Shown: piece by piece, positions 6,077-10,785 of the stretch
How positions within the stretch are numbered: the stretch's first letter is position 1
Layout: the number at the start of each line of letters is the position of its first letter
DNA from: an uncultured bacterium
GTDB lineage: Bacteria; Actinomycetota; UBA4738; HRBIN12
Reading direction: 5' to 3'
Length of the DNA stretch: 10,785 nucleotides
Assembly (NCBI GenBank): GCA_937881155.1
Contig: CALGFI010000247.1
Coordinates: 1 to 10,785 of the forward strand
The notes under the pieces: model-generated
The model's input: the letters and a program-made list of their open reading frames with translations, nothing else
The model's database searches: none
What the model was told of the DNA's origin: nothing
Translations under genes and position numbers: made by a program

Positions 6077-7189
6077 TCACGGGAACGAGAGCGCCGCTCG
6101 GTCGAGGCCTTTGATCGTGTGCTCGATGTCGAACCCGAACCCGACGCGGAAGCCGTTCCCGAGCCCGAACATCTCGCCGGGAACCAGCAGCACGCTCTGC
6201 TGCGTTCGGATGCGATCGATCAGCTCCCGCGAGCCGATCGGCAGGTCGTAATCGACGTAAGCGATGGCGCCGGCCCTCGGGCGCACGTACGTCAGCGCCG
6301 GCTTCGTGGCGATCCATCCCTCGAGCCTCGGGAGGTTCGTCCGGATGATCCCGCGCGTCCGCGCCAGGAGCTCCTCGCGTCGAGCGGGCTCCATCGCGAT
6401 CTGGGCGAGCGAGTCGGAGAGCATGCCCGGCGTGAGTGTCGTGTAGTCGTGCCTGATCCACAGCTCGGCGATCGTCTCCTGCGACGCGACCGCCCATCCG
6501 ACCCGCAGACCAGGAAGGCCGAAGGCCTTCGACAGTCCGCTCGTGACGATCACCCGATCGGAACGTCCCCAGAACGTCGGCGTCGTCCGGTCCGTGTCGA
6601 CCTCGGCCCCGCGGTAGATCTCGTCGGCGACGATCCACGCGCCCACGTGTTCGGCCGCCCGAACGATCGCGTCCATCTCGTCGGCGGTGAGCACATAGCC
6701 GGTCGGGTTGTTCGGGTTGCACACCATCACCGCCTTCGTCCCCGGACCGATTGCGCGCTCGAGCGCGTCGACGTCGAGCGACCATCCGTCGCGGCCGCGG
6801 ACGAGAGCGAATGTGTCCGTCGCATCGCCGAAGTGACGGCCGAGCCCCCAGCCCTGGAGATAGTTCGGAACCATGAACGCCAGACGGTCGCCGGGTTCGA
6901 GCAGCGACCACAGGGCGACGAGGTTCGCCTCCGATCCGCCGTTGGTGATCGTCACGTTCTCGACGCCCGCCCCGTCGTACCACTCCGCGACGAACGCACG
7001 CGTTCGTTCCGAACCTTCGGACAGCGGATAGCCGAGCCCCGTGTCGAGGAGCGCTCGCCTCGCGTGGTCGTCGCGGAGCAGCTCGTCGAGCGAGAGCGGT
7101 GCGACGCCGCTCTCCGACAGGTCGTACTCGACCTCGTGCCAGTAGAGCGACTGCAGCCGCTCCATCTCGAAGACGTCGATCTTCGCCAA
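6077..7189 (-). CDS. Class I/II PLP-dependent aminotransferase
   Basis: This is a 370-residue fold-type I PLP enzyme that would transfer an amino group between an amino acid and a 2-oxo acid in the cytoplasm. Visible residues are GGSEAN (84-89) for the phosphate-binding region, Tyr110, NPNNPTG (158-164), DEIY (189-192) with Asp189 for the pyridine nitrogen, TSGLSKAFGLPGLRVGW (216-232) with Schiff-base Lys221, and Arg348 in GFRVGFG, the usual carboxylate-binding Arg. The start is TTG at 7189, supported by AAGGGAG 6 bases upstream; the N-terminus MAKIDVFEMERL is then plausible. It is slightly short for aspartate aminotransferases (about 390). The N-terminal DLSESGVAPL segment recalls aminotransferases annotated as capreomycidine-synthase-like, but the substrate cannot be read from sequence. 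The gene upstream on the same strand is the HisN-like phosphatase, so a HisC-like role is also possible. Confidence 0.92.
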   Translation of the reverse strand: MAKIDVFEMERLQSLYWHEVEYDLSESGVAPLSLDELLRDDHARRALLDTGLGYPLSEGSERTRAFVAEWYDGAGVENVTITNGGSEANLVALWSLLEPGDRLAFMVPNYLQGWGLGRHFGDATDTFALVRGRDGWSLDVDALERAIGPGTKAVMVCNPNNPTGYVLTADEMDAIVRAAEHVGAWIVADEIYRGAEVDTDRTTPTFWGRSDRVIVTSGLSKAFGLPGLRVGWAVASQETIAELWIRHDYTTLTPGMLSDSLAQIAMEPARREELLARTRGIIRTNLPRLEGWIATKPALTYVRPRAGAIAYVDYDLPIGSRELIDRIRTQQSVLLVPGEMFGLGNGFRVGFGFDIEHTIKGLDRAALSFP

Positions 7190-7213
7190 CCGGATCTCCC
7201 TTCGCGCGGCGCG

Positions 7214-7219
7214 ACGCTA
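7214..7219 (-). promoter_or_regulatory. Possible -10 element of the aminotransferase gene
   Basis: TAGCGT on the minus strand lies 24 bases upstream of the TTG start. A start about 7 bases downstream would give a leader of about 17 bases that contains the AAGGGAG ribosome site. It sits in the 77-base gap after the hisN-like gene, so the aminotransferase may be transcribed alone as well as by read-through. Confidence 0.3.
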
Positions 7220-7266
7220 CCAACGCCGCCTCGACGAACGCAATGCGATCGCCTGACGCGCGGGGG

Positions 7267-8037
7267 CTATACGCCGCGCGCCGAACGCAGTCGCCCGACG
7301 ACGTCGTTGTGCAGCACGCCGTTCGTCGAGAGCACACTCCTGCCGTGCGCGAGGGGCGATCCGTCGAGCTGGCTCATGGTCCCGCCGGCCTCCTCGACGA
7401 CGACTTCGACCGCCGCCCAGTCCCACGTGTTGAGCTCGCGCTCGACCATCACATCGGCCGAGCCGCGTGCGACGAGCATGTGCGCCCATGCGTCGCCGAA
7501 GCCGCGAGTGCGCCGCGCCTCGCGCATCAGTTGCTGCACCCCGCGCGCGTTCGGCCCGTCGAGCCAGTCCGCCATCCCGCCGAACAGGACGAACGCCCGC
7601 GACACCGAGTCGGTGCGCGAGACGTGGATCGCCTCGCCGTTCAATCTGGCTCCGATGCCTCGCGCGGCCTCGTAGCGCTCGCCGATCGCAGGCATCGACA
7701 CCACGCCGACGACGGGAACATCGTCCACGGCGAGCGCGATCAGCGTCGCCCACAGCTGCACGCCGTCGGCGAAGTTCTTCGTGCCGTCGATCGGGTCGAC
7801 GATCCAGCGGCGTGATGCATCCCCCTCCGATCCGCCCTCCTCGCCGAGGACCCCGTCGCGGGGGAATCGCGCGTGCAATGCCGCGCGGATGGCCCTTTCG
7901 ATCGCGATGTCCGCCTCGGTGACGGGGGTCCGGTCCGCCTTCTCCCGAACCTCGAACGACCCGCGGAAGTACGACAACGCGATCTGGTCGGCCTCGTCGG
8001 CGAGCTCGTTCGCGAACGAGAGCTCGTGCTCGTACAT
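7267..8037 (-). CDS. hisN: Inositol-monophosphatase family enzyme, probably histidinol-phosphatase HisN
   Basis: This is a 256-residue metal-dependent phosphomonoesterase. The family motifs are complete: VLGEEGG with Glu66, IVDPIDGTKNF with Asp81 and Asp84 (79-89), and the C-terminal WDWAAVEVVVEEAGG with Asp206, together giving the Mg2+ site. The stretch around the DPIDGT motif (DGTKNFADGVQLWATLIAL), the TPVTEAD segment at 37-43 and the NGVLHND tail resemble actinobacterial HisN, which hydrolyses L-histidinol phosphate in histidine synthesis, more than IMPase or CysQ. The ATG at 8037 lacks a ribosome site but has TAGGCT 8 bases upstream. It is divergent from tig across 77 bases, and the aminotransferase follows on the same strand. 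An inositol or other sugar phosphatase remains possible. Confidence 0.88.
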   Translation of the reverse strand: MYEHELSFANELADEADQIALSYFRGSFEVREKADRTPVTEADIAIERAIRAALHARFPRDGVLGEEGGSEGDASRRWIVDPIDGTKNFADGVQLWATLIALAVDDVPVVGVVSMPAIGERYEAARGIGARLNGEAIHVSRTDSVSRAFVLFGGMADWLDGPNARGVQQLMREARRTRGFGDAWAHMLVARGSADVMVERELNTWDWAAVEVVVEEAGGTMSQLDGSPLAHGRSVLSTNGVLHNDVVGRLRSARGV

Positions 8038-8045
8038 CGGCGCGG

Positions 8046-8051
8046 AGCCTA
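8046..8051 (-). promoter_or_regulatory. Possible -10 element of the hisN-like gene
   Basis: TAGGCT on the minus strand ends 8 bases before the ATG at 8037. The expected transcription start falls within one or two bases of the start codon, and the intervening bases (CCGCGCCG) hold no ribosome site. Confidence 0.4.
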
Positions 8052-8099
8052 CCGTCGGCCGCTCTCGTTCACGTCTTCGGGCGTATCGGGCCGGACTGC

Positions 8100-8105
8100 T
8101 ACATT
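8100..8105 (+). promoter_or_regulatory. Possible -10 element of the tig-clpP operon
   Basis: TACATT fits TANNNT and ends 9 bases before the trigger factor ATG. TTCGGG at 8076-8081, with 18-base spacing, is a weak -35 candidate. A start at about 8112 would leave a leader of roughly three bases. The divergent hisN-like promoter candidate lies about 50 bases away. Confidence 0.4.
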
Positions 8106-8114
8106 CGAGCTTGG

Positions 8115-9479
8115 ATGCAGACGACCGTCGAAGAGACCGACAAGCACAAGGTACGACTCACGATCGAGGTTCCGCCGGATGAGTTCGGCAAGGACCTCGA
8201 TCGCGCCTATCGCAAGGTCGCGCGACAGGTCAAGATCCCCGGTTTCCGCAAGGGCAAGGTTCCGCGGCAGGTCATCGACGCGCAGATCGGGCGGGACGCC
8301 GTCCTCGGCGAGTTCCTCGAGGACTCCGTTCCGACGTACTACCGCGACGCGATGCGGGAGAACGACCTCGCGCCGATCGCGCAACCGGACATCGATCTCC
8401 AGCAGGTCGAGGAAGGCAAGCCGTTCGTCTTCACGGCGACGGTCGAGGTTCGGCCGCGGTTGCGGTTCGAGGACGCCGACTACAAGGGGATCGAGCTCGA
8501 CCGCCCGACGACCGAGGTCACGGACCAGGACGTCGACGAGATGATCGACTCACTGCGCGAACGATTCGCCGAGCTCGAGCCCGTCGCCCGTCCGGCACAC
8601 GCCAACGACTACGTCGTCATGGACATTCGCGCCAGCGTCCACGGCCAGGATGTGGCCGACGCGACACGCCAGGACTACCTCTACGAGGTTGGATCCGGGG
8701 AGTTCGGTCCCAAGCTCGACGCCGAGCTCGAGGGTAAACGCGCCGGCGAGATCCTCAAGGTGAACGACGTGCTTCCCGAGCGCTTCGGCGATGACGCTGG
8801 GCGCGAGGTGTCTCTTCAGGTGTTGGTGAAGGACGTGAGAGCCAAGAAGCTCCCTGCGGCCGACGACGAGTTCGCCAAGACCGCCTCCGAATTCGACACG
8901 CTGAAGGAGCTCCGGGCCGAGCTCGCCGAGCAGATCGCCCAGAGCAAAGATCGCGCTGCCGACGGGATCATCCGCGACGCGGCCCTGGACGCGCTGATCG
9001 AACGGACGAGGGTCGACCTGCCCGAGAGCCTCGTTGACGAGGAGACAGGGCATCGCGTGAGCCACGCGCGCGAGCGGGCGGAGCGGGCAGGCACCACACT
9101 CGATCAGTTGCTCGCGTCGCAGGGCTTCGACGAGCTTCGGTTCCGCGCCGACGCGCGGCAGCACGCCGAACGCGCGATCATCGCGGACCTCGTCCTCGAG
9201 GCCATCGCTCGCGCCGAGGACATCCAGGTCACTCCCGAGGAGCTGGCCCGAGAGATCACCGGACTCGCCGCCGCGCTCGGACGCGAACCGAAAGAGGTTG
9301 CGAAGACGTTGGAGAATAGCGGTCAGATCGCATCATTGGCCGGTGATATCATCCGCTCCAAGGCGCTCGACATCCTCATCGAGCACGCGAACATCCGGCT
9401 CAAGGAGGACGGGATCCCGTCCGACGCTTCCAATGAGCCCTCATCGGAACCGGAACAAGACAAGAGGGAGACGCCATGA
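8115..9479 (+). CDS. tig: Trigger factor (ribosome-associated chaperone / peptidyl-prolyl isomerase)
   Basis: This is a 454-residue cytoplasmic chaperone that binds ribosomal protein uL23 at the exit tunnel and shields nascent chains. The N-terminal ribosome-binding domain (about 1-115) carries the signature GFRKGKVPR at 43-51. An FKBP-type isomerase domain follows (about 150-235), starting after ARPAHANDYVVMD. The helical SurA-like C-terminal domain spans about 240-430 (DEFAKTASEFDTL onward, then ITGLAAALG). An acidic, probably disordered tail ends in PSSEPEQDKRETP. Length is within the family range (430-480). The ATG at 8115 starts the conserved first strand directly. There is no strong ribosome site, but a TACATT box lies just upstream. 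The stop overlaps the clpP start by four bases (ATGA), consistent with co-translation of the usual tig-clpP-clpX block. Confidence 0.97.
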   Translation: MQTTVEETDKHKVRLTIEVPPDEFGKDLDRAYRKVARQVKIPGFRKGKVPRQVIDAQIGRDAVLGEFLEDSVPTYYRDAMRENDLAPIAQPDIDLQQVEEGKPFVFTATVEVRPRLRFEDADYKGIELDRPTTEVTDQDVDEMIDSLRERFAELEPVARPAHANDYVVMDIRASVHGQDVADATRQDYLYEVGSGEFGPKLDAELEGKRAGEILKVNDVLPERFGDDAGREVSLQVLVKDVRAKKLPAADDEFAKTASEFDTLKELRAELAEQIAQSKDRAADGIIRDAALDALIERTRVDLPESLVDEETGHRVSHARERAERAGTTLDQLLASQGFDELRFRADARQHAERAIIADLVLEAIARAEDIQVTPEELAREITGLAAALGREPKEVAKTLENSGQIASLAGDIIRSKALDILIEHANIRLKEDGIPSDASNEPSSEPEQDKRETP

Positions 9480-10105
9480 AGGACTACCTCGTCCCCGTCG
9501 TCGTCGAGCAGACCGCTCGCGGTGAGCGTTCGTTCGACATCTACTCGCGTCTGCTCAAGGAACGGATCGTGTTCCTCGGTACGCCGGTGGACGACAACGT
9601 CGGCAACCTCATCATGGCGCAGCTCCTGCACCTCGAGTCCGAGGAACCCGACAAGGACATCAACCTGTACATCAACTCGCCGGGTGGGGACATCACGGCG
9701 CTGTTCGCGATCTACGACACGATGCAGTACGTGAAATGCGACGTCTCGACCACCGTGATGGGACAGGCGGCGTCGGCGGCCGCGGTGCTCCTGCTCGCCG
9801 GCGCGAGGGGCAAGCGGTTCGCGCTGCCGCACTCTCGCGTCCTGCTTCACCAGCCGCACGGACAGGCAGGTGGGCAGGCGGTGGATATCGAGATCCAGGC
9901 GAGGGAGATCATCCGGTACCGCCAGCTCCTGGATCAGCTGATCGCCGAGCACACCGGCCAGCCGCTGGAGAAGGTCGGCAAGGACACGGACCGCGACTAC
10001 ATCCTCACCGCGCAGGAAGCGGTCGAGTACGGGATCGTCGACGAGGTCATCACGACCCGCAAGTTGAAGCCGGAACTCGCGGCGGCGGCCGCCGGCGCAT
10101 CGTAG
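9476..10105 (+). CDS. clpP: ATP-dependent Clp protease proteolytic subunit ClpP
   Basis: This is a 209-residue serine peptidase of family S14, which forms the tetradecameric chamber fed by ClpX or ClpC. The catalytic triad is visible: Ser100 in GQAASAAA, His125 in LLHQPHG, and Asp174 in DTDRDY, with the His-Asp spacing of Escherichia coli ClpP. The N-terminal VPVVVEQTARGERSFDIYSRLLKERI is standard, and a short propeptide may be removed. INSPGGD at 66-72 supplies the oxyanion/strand region. The GQAASAAA and KDTDRDYILTA stretches resemble actinobacterial ClpP, nearer to mycobacterial ClpP2 than to the enterobacterial enzyme. The ATG at 9476 overlaps the tig stop and has GGGAG at 9466-9470, 5 bases upstream. 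Only one clpP is present between tig and clpX, and a partner paralogue, if any, lies elsewhere. Confidence 0.98.
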   Translation: MKDYLVPVVVEQTARGERSFDIYSRLLKERIVFLGTPVDDNVGNLIMAQLLHLESEEPDKDINLYINSPGGDITALFAIYDTMQYVKCDVSTTVMGQAASAAAVLLLAGARGKRFALPHSRVLLHQPHGQAGGQAVDIEIQAREIIRYRQLLDQLIAEHTGQPLEKVGKDTDRDYILTAQEAVEYGIVDEVITTRKLKPELAAAAAGAS

Positions 10106-10122
10106 GATTCGACGGCTAACCA

Positions 10123-10142
10123 GGCCGGGCGGGGGCCCGGCC
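10123..10142 (+). terminator. GC-rich hairpin between clpP and clpX (terminator or attenuator)
   Basis: GGCCGGGC (10123-10130) pairs perfectly with GCCCGGCC (10135-10142) around a GGGG loop, giving an 8-bp all-GC stem. It lies 17 bases after the clpP stop and 22 bases before the clpX ATG. GTTCGTTC follows instead of a true T-run, so termination would be partial at best. It could instead be an RNA end-stabilising or processing structure that sets the clpP:clpX ratio. Confidence 0.5.
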
Positions 10143-10164
10143 GTTCGTTCAGGGGGACGGGGGC

Positions 10165-10785
10165 ATGGCGAGGATCGGCGACTCGGACCTGCTGAAGTGT
10201 TCGTTCTGCGGCAAGTCCCAAAAGCAGGTCAAGAAGCTGATCGCCGGCCCCGGCGTCTACATCTGCGACGAGTGCATCGATCTCTGTAACGAGATCATCG
10301 AGGAAGAGCTCTCCGAGACCTCGGAGCTGAAGCTCGACGAGCTGCCCAAGCCGCAGGAGATCTACGCCTTCCTGGACGAGTACGTGATCGGACAGGAGAC
10401 GGCCAAGAAGGTCCTGTCGGTCGCCGTCTACAACCACTACAAGCGGATCCAGGTCGGCGCCAAGGACAACGAGGTCGAGCTCCAGAAGTCCAACATCACG
10501 ATCCTCGGTCCGACCGGCTGCGGGAAGACGCTTCTCGCGCAGACGCTCGCTCGGATGTTGAACGTCCCGTTCGCCATCGCCGACGCCACGGCGCTCACAG
10601 AGGCCGGTTACGTCGGCGAGGATGTCGAGAACATCCTGCTCAAGCTGATCCAGGCCGCCGACTACGACGTCAAGAAGGCGGAGACCGGGATCATCTACAT
10701 CGACGAGGTCGACAAGATCGCCCGCAAGAGCGAGAACCCGTCGATCACGCGCGATGTGTCCGGTGAGGGCGTGCAGCAGGCGCTT
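10165..10785 (+). CDS. clpX: ATP-dependent Clp protease unfoldase ClpX, N-terminal part (3' truncated by window edge)
   Basis: The first 207 residues of ClpX are present, about half of the usual 420-430, with the frame open to the last base. ClpX is the AAA+ hexamer that recognises tagged proteins, unfolds them and threads them into ClpP. Visible parts are the zinc-binding domain with Cys12, Cys15, Cys34 and Cys37 (CSFC and CDEC), the linker KLDELPKPQEIY, Walker A GPTGCGKT (115-122), pore loop GYVGED (148-153) and Walker B IIYIDE (176-181), followed by the conserved SITRDVSGEGVQQAL. The N-terminus MARIGDSDLLKCSFCGKSQ is close to the mycobacterial form and supports an actinobacterial host. The ATG at 10165 has a purine-rich AGGGGGA site at 10151-10157, 7 bases upstream. 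It follows clpP by 59 bases, across a strong hairpin. Confidence 0.98.
   Translation, partial: MARIGDSDLLKCSFCGKSQKQVKKLIAGPGVYICDECIDLCNEIIEEELSETSELKLDELPKPQEIYAFLDEYVIGQETAKKVLSVAVYNHYKRIQVGAKDNEVELQKSNITILGPTGCGKTLLAQTLARMLNVPFAIADATALTEAGYVGEDVENILLKLIQAADYDVKKAETGIIYIDEVDKIARKSENPSITRDVSGEGVQQAL

Noticed and set aside
6119..7675. 518-residue open frame on the + strand across the aminotransferase and hisN
   Set aside because: It is antisense to two well-supported enzymes. Its charge-rich sequence is typical of high-GC shadow frames and it has no domain.
1..10785. CRISPR array, insertion sequence, prophage, toxin-antitoxin or defence system
   Set aside because: I looked for regular repeats, terminal inverted repeats, transposase or integrase motifs and small toxin pairs and saw none. 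All sequence is accounted for by housekeeping and ccm genes.

Overview
ORGANISM. The window is high-GC throughout and reads as a bacterial chromosome. The ClpX N-terminus and the ClpP active-site region (a GQAASAAA motif, then KDTDRD) closely match the actinobacterial forms as I remember them, so an actinomycetote is the best guess. A System I (Ccm) cytochrome c maturation locus is unexpected in well-studied actinobacteria, which mostly use System II. This points to a deep-branching, little-cultured class. I cannot place it further from sequence alone. Base composition and codon use look uniform, with no mobile element, CRISPR array or island.

LAYOUT. Bases 1-3004 (+) hold ccmF (5' end missing), ccmG, ccmH and ccmI as a tightly coupled operon. 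Bases 3019-5243 (-) hold ccmA-ccmB-ccmC-ccmD, converging on the first operon with only 14 bases between them. Bases 5345-5418 (+) are a complete tRNA-Pro(UGG). Bases 5524-6036 (+) encode an unrecognised 170-residue protein with an HEXXH zinc-peptidase motif. Bases 6077-7189 (-) encode a class I/II PLP aminotransferase, and 7267-8037 (-) an inositol-monophosphatase-family enzyme that most resembles HisN. Bases 8115 to the right edge (+) hold tig-clpP-clpX, with clpX cut off by the window. No stretch over about 110 bases lacks a gene.

HOW THE GENES WORK TOGETHER. CcmA/B/C/D load haem onto the haem chaperone CcmE, which is not in the window. CcmF/H/I with the thioredoxin-like CcmG reduce apocytochrome c and ligate the haem. 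Together the two operons form an almost complete System I machine. Trigger factor, ClpP and ClpX form the common housekeeping block for nascent-chain folding and ATP-dependent proteolysis. HisN and the aminotransferase could act in sequence in amino-acid metabolism, but this is only an inference.

REGULATION. Several starts (ccmA, the HEXXH gene, hisN, tig) have no good Shine-Dalgarno sequence. Instead each has a TANNNT-like -10 hexamer 6-9 bases upstream, which suggests leaderless or near-leaderless transcripts. The internal operon genes mostly have clear GGAG-type ribosome sites. I found ordinary genes in an interesting arrangement rather than a clearly new system. The HEXXH protein is the least explained gene.
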